From positions 27,061,453 through 27,125,452 of the forward strand of contig NC_087066.1 in the NCBI RefSeq assembly GCF_963678635.1: a stretch of 64,000 nt of DNA, written 5' to 3'. Under the pieces are notes generated by a model, which was given only the letters and a program-made list of their open reading frames with translations, did no database searches and had not been told where the DNA came from. Every line of letters begins with the position of its first letter. Position 1 is the first letter of the stretch. The position numbers and the translations under genes were made by a program. Source of the stretch: Symsagittifera roscoffensis (lineage: Eukaryota; Xenacoelomorpha; Acoela; Convolutidae). Of the stretch, positions 9,201 through 19,774 are shown piece by piece.

Positions 9201-12147
9201 TCGGGTCTTAGCCAGGCTCGTAAACTGATTCGGCTCACGACAAAGTAAACTACACTGACCGAAATGTAAGACAGAATTATACACATCCAGATATCTGTTT
9301 GGAGTGGAATCAAAAACGAGAACATATTTTTCTCTTTTTCTTGGATTCTCATCATGATGCTCACACCGACGTCCATATATGGCTTGGTAAAGTCCACGAC
9401 GCGTTGTCGTTCCGAAGATATTGTCAATGGTGCAATCGCGATGTCAGCTTGACCTCTCATCAACTCTCCAATCATTCCGTTCCAGGACCCGTTTCTCAAC
9501 TCCTCGCCGTATTTTCCATCGTGAACAAGATGCAGTTCAAAAGTCATATTAGTCTCTTTAGCTATTTCTATTAGCATGTCGATACAAAAACCTTCGAAAT
9601 TTTCCGTGCCATTCCGATTTTCAGTACTGACTCCCTGTTTGAACATAGTGAATGGTTCTGTTACGATGGTGACGACTCTTATAACTGAGTTCTTAATTTG
9701 CGTCTTCGAAGGTTCTTCCTCTGCCTCTTTTTCGATAACCTTGAAACCCGTACTGTCATTCCAGTAGCCGATTGTCATCAATGTTTTAGTCGCCGCGTTC
9801 GCTTGGACAATGTCGAGTCCGAAATTTTTCCTCAAACCAGAAGCTGAGTCGAATTCAATATTTCCAGAGAATCCTGCCATTTTTAACTTTTTCAATTGGT
9901 CTGCAATTATCCACCCAGCTAGTGGACTAATTTCGAGGTCCAGGCAGGGCTTACTTTGACCGTAGGGAGGTGTTCGGAACCTTCGCGACCTCGGGCTGAA
10001 CTTTTCTAGGGCTTCAGAGACTATGGGATTTGCGTATATTTTGTAGAATATTAAGTGGAAGTCGGCAAGAAGTGCAAGCTCATACTAAATAAAAAAATTC
10101 ATTGGGTTATAACCGGTGAAAGAAAATAAAATTCACCTTCAATAAGGTTGATAAACCTTAACTGCATAGCTGCGCCCAATATATGTATAATCAATAAACC
10201 AGTGAATTACTTTTTCTCATGAGGGATTTAAAAGTTTTGCAAGGATGCTGGCGAGTTTTTAAGTTTTTTTAATGAGAGCGAATTTTCCGAGTTTTTCAAG
10301 TCCTGATCTAACTGAAAATTTTCTTGAATAAAACTAACATCAGTGAGAAGAATTCCATCGTTATCATCTTTCGTCGGTTCATCTGGGTCTGTGCGTTTAG
10401 CCGAAGACGTTCCCATCAGTTTGATCATTTCGGCCTTGAGTTTGGCGAACTGGATCTGGGACTCTTTGGGCATAAGGTGGCGGAAGCAGAATACATTCAG
10501 TTGACCAGTGATCATAAAGTGCATATTCCCACATGACACTCTCTAAATGATATCCTGACATTCATGAATTAAGTTCCATACAATAAAGTTTTGATTCTGA
10601 CAAGTTTCCAATTTTATATCTCTTAAAATTCTGATAAGTTCGAACAATTGGCTTTGAAAATGACATTTGTAATGCAAGTTTTTGATTACAAGTTTGAACA
10701 GTATAAAAAGCTAACGCGCTGAAACTTTTTCGCAGAGCTCATGTTTTTTGTCTTACGCTATATGTTATATGAAACAATGATCGCGGACCTTGACCTTTCG
10801 CTCTTCGAGTGACTCAGGAACGATGACTCACCGTGTCTGCAATGAGATAGTTGTTAAATCTGTTCAACATCTGCAACTCCTCTGCCAGCTTCACAATGAG
10901 ATAAGTGGTGTCAGGTGACGTCAGCAGGAGGAAGTTGGCCCCACTAGTCTCCTCATTCCTGCCTGCCTGTTGGTAGTCTGACAAGTACCTCTTCGCTGAC
11001 CTGAGAGAGGTCACGTGTTTCACCTCCATCGCCATCTCCTGCCGCATGAACAGAGTCGAAGCATGTCTGAAGTTGTCGTTCACTGGAAGAAAACCAAATG
11101 TTGTCTCTTTTTTTGAACACCTCTTAACCATTTTTTATGAATTAATTAAGTAAAACGTTAAGAAACATGAAAATGGTATGTTGTTCTTGAAAAAGCTATG
11201 ACCATTGAAGTTTGTGATCGTCAGCGTCTGCAACTTTTCAGCCAATAAGTTCAGTGCTTGAGTGCGGAAAATTGAAATGCCAAAAATTTCAGCTGTTCCA
11301 AAAACAATCTATGCTATCTGACATTCTTTTCATCAACTTTCGCTTTTTTTCTAATTTACCAATGTCGTCGTCGTAGAACACAACAGCGCTTGTCCAGTTA
11401 TTGAAATACATGTAATCAAACACAGCCTTCTCAATATGCGGCATCAACTGGAACGTATTCCCAGTTTGACCCCTTCCCGTCATCTGGAACAGTTTGGGCA
11501 CGAAGTTCTTGGAAGCCAGAGTGACATGTGGTACGTCGAATGCACGCGTGAATGAGTCCAGTGCCTGTATTGTGGTGTCGTCGTCTCGCACAGAGGAGAA
11601 GACGGAACTGATGCCGAATTTGAAGGCACGGCAAACTAGAAAGAATTAAATAACCATAGGATAATTCCCCAGAAACTTCTCAAGTTTTGTCTACGATTAG
11701 GGTTTGGCACCAGTATTCAGATTTAGAATCGTTTGGTACCAATTAATAGGGTTGATGCAAATTAAAAACTAAAACAAAAAAGTTAACATCCACCCCCCCC
11801 CCCCCCAAGCGGCACATGCAGCGCTTAGCAAATTTAATACGAATTAAACGCTGGGGTGGATGGATTTTTAGGATGTTAACTTGATCTCAAAAAAGAATAT
11901 AATAACTCTTAATGGTCAGACAACAAAATCATCGCCAAGTCAATAATAAAGGCAATATATTTATTTTAAATTCTAAATCTATGATTTGACTCACGGTCGT
12001 CTGCGAGCATGAATGAGTCATTGGCTGTTTTGTGCTGGACCTTGTAGGGTGTGGAAGGGAATCTGCCGGGCACTGCCTGTATCTTCCGGCTGAGGTTGAA
12101 CAGACGCGCTGAGTGGATTGATACGTCATCTGTGCCAAAGAAGGCCG
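3014..12147 (-). CDS. Ionotropic glutamate receptor, AMPA/kainate type (whole gene span, 8 exons, first exon not found)
   Basis: Exons 5' to 3' on the minus strand: 12147-11995, 11635-11360, 11082-10832, 10542-10339, 10084-8825, 8475-8191, 5371-5234 and 3256-3014. All have GT-AG borders and compatible phases; joined they give 2810 coding bases, about 935 residues, against roughly 900 for an AMPA receptor. The order is amino-terminal domain, ligand-binding half S1, M1, pore loop, M3, S2, M4 and cytoplasmic tail. The M3 motif [12 protein letters not shown], the S1 motif APLTISSERQRVVDF with its glutamate-contacting arginine, and the S2 pieces EYGTLDSGSS and LLESTMNEY are all present. The product would be a tetrameric glutamate-gated cation channel at synapses. 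S1 looks more kainate-like and the last part of S2 more AMPA-like, so I leave the subclass open. Only the signal-peptide exon is missing; it should lie beyond 12147. Introns hold several transposons, but no coding lesion is visible. Confidence 0.93.
3558..3966 (+). mobile_element. hAT-type non-autonomous element, copy C1
   Basis: About 409 bases starting CAGGCGCGTATCCAGG and ending CCCTAAATCTGCTACTG, the CAG...CTG termini typical of animal hAT elements, with a G-rich subterminal block at one end and a C-rich block at the other. It carries no coding capacity. It sits in the last intron of the glutamate receptor gene and directly abuts an AT microsatellite, so the target duplication cannot be read. 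Related copies are at 25860-26275, before 45997, and split around the Gypsy element. Confidence 0.7.
3967..4097 (+). repeat. AT-rich microsatellite (CATAATAAT/GATTATAAT type)
   Basis: An imperfect run of ATAAT, CATAAT and GATTATAAT units filling the space between hAT copy C1 and the HINE-like element B1. Long isoleucine-rich frames over it on both strands are artefacts of the repeat. Related short ATAAT runs also flank B1 and B2 at 4599-4626 and 5054-5105. Confidence 0.85.
4098..4598 (+). mobile_element. Helentron/HINE-like element, copy B1 (one end truncated)
   Basis: It begins AACAGGACTGCTCGTATC and carries the subterminal TGTTCCGACT block, then the family body. It stops just after GAGCACAA, losing the terminal palindrome seen in other copies. 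No coding capacity. It lies in the last intron of the receptor gene, head-to-tail with B2 28 bases away. Confidence 0.65.
4627..5053 (+). mobile_element. Helentron/HINE-like element, copy B2
   Basis: This copy runs from AACAATGCTGCTCGTATC to the terminal palindrome and GTCGGAACAA, with its hairpin slightly decayed (AGGGCGAAGACC). It is shorter than B5 because internal sequence is missing. Flanked on both sides by ATAAT runs. Confidence 0.7.
5234..5371 (-). CDS. Glutamate receptor exon: last membrane segment M4
   Basis: A 138-base phase-0 exon between a TGTAG acceptor and a GTAAAG donor. It encodes the pre-M4 linker and the M4 helix (VWGVFYILIGGSLFGFCVCV and following), then basic residues SRRLK on the cytoplasmic side. 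Confidence 0.88.
5372..8190 (-). other. 2.8-kb receptor intron, probably transposon-derived in large part
   Basis: An intron between the M4 exon and the S2 exon. It contains a TC microsatellite at 6058-6084. From about 7080 to 7950 it is GC-richer, with CTTCCGG or CCGGAAG motifs recurring on both strands (for example near 7350, 7506, 7660 and 7776). It does not read as a gene and I could not find paired ends of any known element class, so its origin is open. Confidence 0.45.
6058..6084 (+). repeat. TC dinucleotide microsatellite
   Basis: An uninterrupted run of about thirteen TC units inside the receptor intron. Confidence 0.9.
8191..8475 (-). CDS. Glutamate receptor exon: second half of ligand-binding lobe S2
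   Basis: A 285-base phase-0 exon bordered by a TTCCAG acceptor and a GTGAGT donor. It carries LLESTMNEY, whose glutamate contacts the ligand in the family, and SKNYGIATPSGS, both closer to AMPA than to kainate receptors. Two cysteines (QLPCNTR and KGACQ) fit the conserved S2 disulfide pair. Confidence 0.93.
8825..10084 (-). CDS. Glutamate receptor exon: end of amino-terminal domain, S1, M1, pore, M3, start of S2
   Basis: A 1260-base open exon (420 residues) between a TTTAG acceptor and a GTGAGC donor, both phase 0. In order it gives the end of the amino-terminal domain (GNIEFDSASG, then GYWND), S1 with EGFCIDM, DGKYG, WNGMIGEL and APLTISSERQRVVDF, M1 (IWMCIILSYISVSVVYFVVS), the pore loop LGAVLQRGEDM, M3 ([20 protein letters not shown]) and the start of S2 (EYGTLDSGSS). 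The Q/R-site residue is genomically Q and is followed by R where Q is usual. This much of a receptor in one exon is notable. Confidence 0.95.
10339..10542 (-). CDS. Glutamate receptor exon: amino-terminal domain
   Basis: A 204-base phase-0 exon. The acceptor TTTAG precedes AGAGTGTCATGT. I placed the donor at GTTAGT (10338-10333), which joins GILLTD to YELALLADF in the next exon. Reading through the donor meets a stop 112 bases on, which supports splicing there. Confidence 0.8.
10832..11082 (-). CDS. Glutamate receptor exon: amino-terminal domain
   Basis: A 251-base exon entered in phase 1 after CTTCCAG and left in phase 0 at GTGAGT. The segment LLLTSPDTTYLIVKLAEELQ followed by YLIADT resembles the periplasmic-binding fold of receptor amino-terminal domains. 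Confidence 0.85.
11360..11635 (-). CDS. Glutamate receptor exon: amino-terminal domain
   Basis: A 276-base exon, phase 1 at both ends (acceptor TTTCTAG, donor GTAAAT). It includes VPHVTLAS, an alternating hydrophobic region typical of the amino-terminal domain, and WTSAVVFYDDD, which matches the family's strand-and-turn around a D-rich loop. Confidence 0.85.
11790..11807 (+). repeat. Poly-C run in receptor intron
   Basis: A run of about fifteen cytosines within a short C-rich stretch in the intron between 11636 and 11994. Length is likely to vary. Confidence 0.7.
11995..12147 (-). CDS. Glutamate receptor exon: start of amino-terminal domain
   Basis: A 153-base exon after a TTGTTGCAG acceptor, leaving at GTGAGT in phase 1. 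AAFFGTDD and the following ARLFNLS align with the first strand and helix of mature AMPA/kainate receptors. Only the signal peptide and a few residues should lie upstream; I found no convincing exon for them between 12148 and 18380. Confidence 0.85.
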
Positions 12148-12627
12148 CTGCAACAAATGAAATTTTAGCTGTACTTACTTCAAAAAATAATGTTTTGTTT
12201 TGCTCATAACACCAATATTTATACATATACTATTTTAAGGCTGCAAAAATTTTCAAACACACGGACAATTTTTGACCCAAATTCCGTACTCGAAAACAGT
12301 ACTCCGGGCCGAGCGAAGAGGTCAAACAGATTCTCGAAACCAAAAATGACCGACCAAAAATTCAAAACTTGGTTGAAACTAGGATTGGTTTTAGGTGTGT
12401 TTATAGGTTTTGCGAGAGCTCGAAAAATCAACTTGTTTGATCTAAAAAAAATGTGAGCAAAAAAATCCAAGATCTGCAGATAAAGTCGAAAAATTGTAAG
12501 ACGCAGTCAAATAGATATAGCATTGTGACGTCAAGCTCGATCTTAAAACACGGCACATATTTTGCGTGTTTTAGAGACTTTTGTCAGTGGATTATTCCAC
12601 AACCAAATGATCCCTGCAAAAAATACC

Positions 12628-13265
12628 AACAAAACTGCTTGTATCAGGGCGAAGCCCTGAATGTTCAGACTGCTTTTTAAGGTCTATGGATGGAGCAGTA
12701 ATAACATGAAAAAATTCATCATTACGAGCCCAAACTGTTCTTTGTATAGGCGCACAAATTTGAGTCTGTATGTTCCTGTATTCTAGAGGCAATTCTTTAA
12801 ATATGTTCGATTTTTGTCGGAACGATTAATGAAAGAAAAAAAGAAGAACAATTTTTTTTTTAATTTGAGGTTTTGTTGAGAAAACCATCCCCCCACACGC
12901 CATATAAAGTGCAAAGTGATACATTTTGCTCCTAGTAACAAATCAATTATGGCAAATAAGCTTTTTTCAACCATTTGGAACGATTTAAAGATGGATTAAA
13001 TCTCCGCTTACGCGTTGATAGCGCAAAAAATATCGCGCGTTAATTGTCTCGAATTGGCCAAATTGGCAATCTTTAAACCCCCATAACTTTACAAAAATTA
13101 ATCACAGGTGAAATATCTTTTCGAATGGAAGCTCAGGACAACAATACTTTTTGAATGATGAAAAAATCCGTCAAAATGGCTTGTTGAAAAGTCGAAATTT
13201 GTCTGAAGAAAAAAAACCACCCGAGCACAAATATTCCGTTACTTTCGTTACGAAAGTCGAAACAA
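12628..13265 (+). mobile_element. Helentron/HINE-like element, copy B3 (both ends present)
   Basis: A 638-base copy with the hairpin CAGGGCGAAGCCCTG near its left end and the terminal palindrome ACTTTCGTTACGAAAGT on the right. About 100 extra internal bases near 12715-12840 set it apart from B5. No coding capacity. Confidence 0.7.
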
Positions 13266-16200
13266 CAAGCTATTTTTGTCTATGAAATCCTGAGACAAAC
13301 TTGTTACGGCCATTGAAGAGAATTCCTTTACATGTCGCTGCTTTCCACAATCTGTCAGTGCTTGAAGGATTATTTTTACTTGGCGAGTTTTAGTCGACAC
13401 TTCGATCACTTTTTTGGCGAAAAATTTGTTCTTCATTTCATCAACTCTACCCCCATCCCCACATGCAGTCACACACACACACACACACTTACACTCACAT
13501 ACGATTTCATTTTGCGAACTGCACGGGGAGTTTTCAGCGTCTCGTGAACTTTAATAAGACCAGAAAATGTTTTAATCCGCCGCTTGCACATGCTGTAAGA
13601 ACGCTAAAGATTTCGTGTAAGCTCTCCCAGTTTGGCCGAATTAACATTTTTCAAACCCCCAGAAAATCCCACATGTAAAAAATTGAGCTCTGGTTTAAAA
13701 AAAATAGCCAAAAATGATTAATTACAAACTTGAAAACTTTTTGAATAAAAACCGATAAAAACAGGATAAAAAAGGCCTAAATTTTCAGTACTTTCTTTAA
13801 AAGTCCGGATAATGACCCTCTTTAGTTCTTATTTACAGCAGAAAACGATTTTATTTAACAATTGAACAGATTTCAACCCGCTGTAAGCGTTCTTTAAAGA
13901 CTCAGATGAACATTGACTAGCATCTTTACAGCTTTGTTTTGAGTTTTCAGCTTTGAAAGTTTTGAGTTTTGAAATTGTGAGTTTCGTGTTAAATTTTAGT
14001 TTTGAAAATTTGGGATCTAAGATTAAATAGATTGTTTACAGATTATATGTAGACTATATCAAATCTATAAAATAATGTATATATTTTAAGTCCAGTATTT
14101 ATTCGCAATAAATGCAAGCTTATACAATCAAATCAATTTTTAAACATGACCCAGGTTTTTAATAGCCAATTTTTGGTAGAAAAAAATCAACATTACAGTT
14201 TGTATGAGGATTTAATCAAATCTGCAAGTATTCTTTAGAGTATTTGAGTATAGGAGTATAAAAAACTTAAATGCAAATCAATCAAATCGATTTTTGAACG
14301 TGATTCACGTTCTTAAAAGCCAATTTAGATTAATTCAAACAAATTTAAATTTGAAATTGTTTAGGTTCAATGATAGTGTGTTCAATGCTCATGACGTATT
14401 AACATAAAAGTTGGGATTGAAATTAGTACCGCATGACAATTATTACTCGAAAAAAAGTTTAGGTCTTTAAAAAATTTCAAAATAATCTAATTTTTGAAAA
14501 CATTTGGAAAAAAACTAACTTCGAAAAAAAATTTTGAAAAAACTAACTTCGAAAGAACAAAAAAACTAACTAAGCCTTGCAGTTTCAAAATTAGGGTTTT
14601 AGTTCTAGAAAAATCAGTTCTGAAAATCTTCATTTCGGTTATGAATTTAAGCTTTGATTAATTTGGTTTGCTAATTTTGTATTTTTTTGAAACTTCGGTT
14701 CACTGAATGCCGCCCTTGTTTTTTTTCTACTTTGATGTGGTTTAGAATTGTTTCTGCTGAAACTTTCAAAAAATACAATTTTGAAAGTGAAAGTGATTTT
14801 GGAAATTTTTTTGACATAACGTTTATGATTTGTTCAGAGAGTTTTATAATTGAAACAAATATTTTTGCTTAGTTATTTTTTAAAATTCTAGACGCAATAA
14901 CAACTTCATCGTTAAAACTTTTAAATAGAAAAAAAGTTTAGGTTGCTTTTGTTTTCGAGACTTCAATGTGTCATAAAATCAATTGGTGCTCTAATTTTGA
15001 TTTTTATAGGCAATTTAATGATTTTTTGAACAATTTTTGCGCTCAATTTTTTTTGATCAATTTCATAATTTTACCGTTTAAATTTGAACCCATTTTTTTG
15101 TTTCCTGACGGGCTTCGCAATTTTATAGCATTTTAGCCCCGAACTCTGATTTAGATTACCAATTTCATGATTTTATGAGAAAATCGTAGGTGCAAAATCT
15201 TACATTCATTCACCGAGTTCATGATTTTTTAACACAATTCTAGGCACTTTTTCAAACAATAGCCATTTTTGAAAAAAAATATTTGCAAACGTATTTTTCT
15301 GAATTTTATTCGATTTCATACAACCTCTGGGGTTTTTCTATAGAAGCAAAGTATATTGTTTATTCTGAAAAACCCTATATTATCCAATTTAGTGCATGAT
15401 TTGATTAGATACAACTGAACCATTACAAATAATGTATAAAAATGGTTTATTATTGATTACAATGTTAGTTTTTTTTTCGTTGCGGTCCGCAATAACTGGA
15501 CATTTTTCGCCCTGACGCGTCCTCAGTTTTGCATTCAAATATCAATTATTTGGGCCTTTTGGAAGCGACTCAATTATTATATTGTCGGCTGCTATCATTT
15601 TTTGATCTTGCGCATGAGAACAGAAGAAAAATTCCAGTCCCCATTTATTTTCCACTCCCCCTCTACTTTTTGTTTGTTAATTCATTTTGTTTATAAAAAC
15701 AGGGGTGAAAGACTCAAAAAGAGCTCAAAATATTAAGAGCCTACTGTTTTTGGCTAATGTATTTTGGTTGGAAATTTCATCTTGGTATTGATGTCTTTAT
15801 CTAGACTTAGATATTTTGATCACCATTTTTAAGGTTATACATTTAAACGGACCTTTTAAGGTTATACATTTAACAGGGATCTAAGTAGCATGACTTCTTT
15901 TGAATTTTTCTTCCAGGAACAGAAAAAACTTAACTCCAGAGAACAACAAGGCGTGGTTATTAGGTTATAAGTAGTAAGTGCCCAAGTATAAACCCACGCT
16001 CATTTTACTCCCTGGTGATTTTATAGTAATGAAAGTGAGCTGGACTTGCATTAATTTTACAAGAAAACTCTTTCGTCACAATTAATTTGCAATTTCCTGC
16101 TGCAGGGTAAAATTGTAATCTAATTATTTCATACCACTCTATGATCATGTGTAGGGGCTTTCAATAAAATTTTCAGGGGCTTGGTGCAAAATTCACAAAC

Positions 16201-16930
16201 TTTATGGTTATTTGGTTGCAAGAAACGCCACAGCAGACGTTTGGTTCTTTTTGAAAGGGCAAATTAAATTTAAAATGGATCTTTCAAGAAGCGTGTGCCA
16301 AACTATTTTCAATGAAACGAACTTAAGTTTTTAAAACGATTTTTAACGAACTTAATTACTAATAGCTCAACTGAAATCTCCTAAACTAATTCATCAATTC
16401 AAAGCTTCACGTGCAATATTTAGCAAAATAAAATACTAGTTAACGAAAATTGGTGGGCTTTAAGACTTTTAAAAACTTCAAAATACGGGTGTGAATTTAA
16501 TACGGTTACGATGTTTAAACTGATTTTGTGTTTCGTAATCGTCTTGACACTAAAATCATCACCAGGAACCAACAGTTCACAACTGTCATCTCTTTTCTCA
16601 AAATAGTTTCTTGGCAACTTATCCTGTTTATGATAACAACCCGCACCGAGCACCCGTGGGCCATAATCGATTATTTTGTCATTTTACATTCAGTATCTAT
16701 AAAATCACAAATTAATCAATTATTATCCATTAAAACTAATTAAAATCTTATTTTTTATATCAATTTAATCGAATAAAACCCACCAAAAACGAATTATAAT
16801 CCAAATATTTCTTATAACAATATATTTAATTCCTTATAGTCGATTATAATCGATTATAATGGATTTTTTGAGAGGTTATTAATGAACTTAGTTCATACCT
16901 TCAAATTGTCAGATTATTACGAAAATTGGC
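13266..16930. other. Long AT-rich non-coding stretch, no gene seen
   Basis: About 3.7 kb of AT-rich DNA. I see a CA microsatellite at 13470-13488 and repeated GATTATAAT words at about 16840-16862, but no coding frame with codon-like composition, no splice-bounded exon and no transposon termini. It may contain the promoter side or first intron of the receptor gene. Confidence 0.45.
13470..13488 (+). repeat. CA dinucleotide microsatellite
   Basis: Nine to ten CA units followed by an imperfect CA-rich tail to about 13500. Confidence 0.9.
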
Positions 16931-17130
16931 GGCTCTTTTTCCTTTTCCCCCCACCTGCAAATTTTTATGTTTGAAGTTGCTGTTAACTTTGTCCGATTGC
17001 CATGAAAAATGCCATGCAGACTAATTAGGCCATGACAAACATATTTGGTTTTCACATTTAGCCTTGTAAAACAAGTGGTTACACCATAAAATTGATGCTT
17101 ATGTGAGGTGGGGGTTAAGAGAAAAAGATT
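16931..17130 (-). mobile_element. MITE family A, copy A1
   Basis: It starts GGCTCTTTTTCCTTTTCCCC and ends near AGGTGGGGGTTAAGAGAAAAAGA, a decayed inverted copy of the start. The body matches copies A2-A7 in reverse orientation. Target duplication no longer legible. No coding capacity. Confidence 0.75.
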
Positions 17131-17268
17131 CTAGGCAGTTGCTACTCATTACGTTTCATAAACTTTTGTTGTTCACTTCTTTTCACTAAATTTTCTCCAA
17201 TTTTTTCAATTTGGCAGTTTAACATTTAATTAATTGATTGCTTTATTATCACGATAGTAGAAAATCGC

Positions 17269-17492
17269 CAAAGAGATGATGAGTTTGCTTTGAGTCACTT
17301 CTCCCCCTTGCTTCCTCACCCTTTGTTTCCTGCCCCACCCCCCCCCCCCATTCAACCATTAAATAACCCCCTTCCACCAATAACCCCCCCCCCCCCCACT
17401 GGGTTAATGGTTGAATGGGGGAGGGAGAGGAGGAAACTTGATGAATGATGGGGGCGGGGTGACTCAACGTAAACTCCATCACCTCTTTTAGC
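17269..17492. repeat. Foldback (imperfect inverted-repeat) element with C/G-rich core
   Basis: Two arms of about 90-100 bases are imperfect reverse complements. The inner 17 bases (17346-17362 against 17404-17420, CCATTCAACCATTAA type) are perfect, and TGAGTCAC at 17291 faces GTGACTCA at 17459. The core between contains two poly-C runs. It could be a decayed foldback MITE. Confidence 0.6.
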
Positions 17493-17559
17493 AACCCTCC
17501 TCCCATTTTCCTTCCTCCTCATTTTGCCACCGCCTTCAGTTTACTGAATATTGGGTTAA

Positions 17560-17725
17560 AAATTGGGAGGGAGGGGGGTGATGGTAAAAAAATTTGTGGT
17601 TAAAGAGGTTGAGCTTACGTTGAGTAACTCCTCCCCGTTCATTGGTAAAAGCGTTGGGATGGGGGTGGGGGTAAACTGTAAACTGTTGGAGAGGGGGTCG
17701 GGGTTTTTCGGGGTAAACATGGGGA
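17560..17725 (+). repeat. G-run-rich tract, possible G-quadruplex
   Basis: At least eight runs of four or more G (for example GGGATGGGGGTGGGGG near 17658) separated by short loops on the + strand. This fits G-quadruplex sequence rules; folding is inferred, not shown. Confidence 0.5.
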
Positions 17726-17840
17726 TATGATAGGTTGAACTTAGTTTCTGTTTGCTTGTTATAACTGCTAAAGACGAGGCATGGAATTTTTGAAAAAAAT
17801 TTAAAATTTCTACAAAAGAATCATAATTAGTTGTAAAAAG

Positions 17841-18042
17841 GGCCGCTTTTTTCTTTTCTCCCTCACCTTACACAATCATCAATTTTATGGTGTAACGAGT
17901 GATTTTACAAGGTTAGTTATGGTAATCAAACATGTTTGCCCTGACCTATTTAGTCCGTATGCAATTTTCATAACAATTGAATAATCAGAACAAAGTTTTT
18001 ATTTGTAAAATTTTGCAGGTGGGGCGAAAATAAAAAAGAGCC
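17841..18042 (+). mobile_element. MITE family A, copy A2
   Basis: It opens GGCCGCTTTTTTCTTTTC and closes GCGAAAATAAAAAAGAGCC. Flanking octamers agree at about 5 of 8 positions, a decayed target duplication. Same body as A4-A5, + orientation. Confidence 0.7.
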
Positions 18043-18261
18043 CTGAAAATAAAGGGATGATAATCAAATAACTTGGATTATAATGGATTTTTGGTTCAAA
18101 AATCATCAGTGATAATTAATTATCTTGACAAAATAATCGATATCAACGCCAGAAAAAATGAATTATCATAGATTATAATAGATTTTTCAACAGTAATCTA
18201 TTATACTGGCAATATAAAAGGTTTTGTGGTCTAAATTTTCCATCTGTTAGGGATTACAAAA

Positions 18262-18380
18262 CAAATGCGGATGTAGGGTGGGGTTGGTGGCGGGGTGGAC
18301 GTTTTCTGTTTCGACCCCACACCTATAAAAGGGACCCCCTTTAGTATTGTTTTATAATATCCATTTTTGGCTGACCACCC
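18262..18380 (-). mobile_element. hAT-type element C4, left part (interrupted by the Gypsy element)
   Basis: This is the reverse-oriented end of a hAT-type element (CAAATGCGGATGTAGGG, then the conserved TTTCGACCCC block and ATCCATTTTTGGCTGACC). It stops exactly at the Gypsy LTR at 18381 and resumes after the other LTR at 23328 with CCTTAAAAACTTCTAAA, the next piece of the same family sequence. Confidence 0.65.
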
Positions 18381-18606
18381 TGTTGGAAACGATAGTTTCG
18401 GGAGGTTAAACTCCAATGTTAATTAATAACTGTTTTCTAATAAGATCATAAGCGACAACTGAAATAGGAGATTACCAAAGGTGGTAAACGCTCCGAAGGT
18501 TAGTACCTGTCAACTGTGTCTAGCACCGCTGCAGAGTTGGTTGATTGACAGATGTTATAATGAACATAAACTAAACAATATGTGAACTAATTTACTCTTT
18601 ATGACA
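18381..18606 (-). repeat. Gypsy 3' LTR
   Basis: 226 bases, direct repeat of 23102-23327, with TG and CA ends. It abuts the interrupted hAT copy on the left. Confidence 0.88.
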
Positions 18607-19068
18607 TTCCCCCGTTATGAAAAGAAATTGTACAAGTACAATGATTGATAGTTAATTACTCAGAAGGTTTATAATGGAAATTTAAAGTCTCAGCATGTTA
18701 AATGATAAATGAAACGAAATTTAATGACTCAGTAATGAAAATTTAAAGTACTCAAAATGTTCAAACTTTATGAACGGGAATTGAATTACTCCGAATGTCC
18801 TAGTCTCACTAGAAGAATAAATAATAAAAAAAATTTGAGTTTCGATTGATCCAGTCAGCCCTCTCCCTAGACTTCCTCGGCTTTGCTTTTTGTTTTTTTT
18901 TTAATTTTTCTTCCCTCCCTTCGATATCTGGTCGATCATGACTCCCCCCATCTTAGTGACCGCAGTGCGTTTCCTTCCACTCCTATGTGACGCTGTAGAC
19001 TCTATACTGCTACTTGAATCTTGGCTTGAATATGATACCAAACGCTTTTCCTTTTCCCGTTTCGCCGT

Positions 19069-19494
19069 TCAGCTGTATTTTTTTTCCAAAAATGCACTCG
19101 TAGATTGCACCATTGGTGCAACTTCCTCCCCAAACGCTACATTCGATCGTCCCGTCGCCAAATTTTCTTTTAAAGCCGTCTCCGCTCCTTTAGAAACTCG
19201 CTTCTTTGCCTCGTTCTGCGTAGTCCGTTTTCCGCCTCGTTCAGTGTTTTCACCCCTAACTTCCGCTGCGCTAGCTATTTCTCCCGATTCTGCTACTTGC
19301 ACTTGCATTTCTCTCTCGGAATTCCCCCGATCTGCCGGGGATATGGTCAGCACCGGTAGTTTCCCCGACGCCATTCGCCGCGTTTTTAATGGTTGGGGGT
19401 CTTCTTTGTCCGATTCCGTCTCGTTTTCCGGCTGAATTTGTCGTCCCTGTGGGACTGCGTAATTGGTGCCTTTGGCGGCCAATTTTTTCCGCAA
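19069..19494 (-). pseudogene. Gypsy polyprotein, probable C-terminal tail after integrase
   Basis: A 141-residue open stretch starting MRKKLAAKGTNYAVPQGR. It is charged and low in hydrophobic residues, and lies directly downstream of the integrase fragment in the element. It matches no catalytic domain. I read it as the poorly conserved polyprotein tail only from its position; an overlapping frame (19271-19594) partly competes. Confidence 0.4.
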
Positions 19495-19774
19495 ATCCTG
19501 TGGCGTAGGAGGTTTTGGAACATTTTTTTGACATTTTTTGATGTTGCGGGAGATTTCTTGATGGCATGCCCGGAATTCCTAAGTAGTTGACCATTATTCA
19601 TTGTTAACGTGTGTTAGCTTTCCGCGATAAATTCATGTTTGAGTAATCTATACCTTTTCCTCTTTTTATCTCCGGTCCGCTGAAAGAAGGAAACTGATGG
19701 CCCTGCAGTCTCGATTGTATCAGCCGCGACTCTTGCCGATGGCTCATTTTCCTGATTCAGGATCTGCTGGTCAG

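Noticed and set aside
13332-13678. Two plus frames over the CA repeat
   Set aside because: The length comes from the microsatellite; no exon borders or domain.
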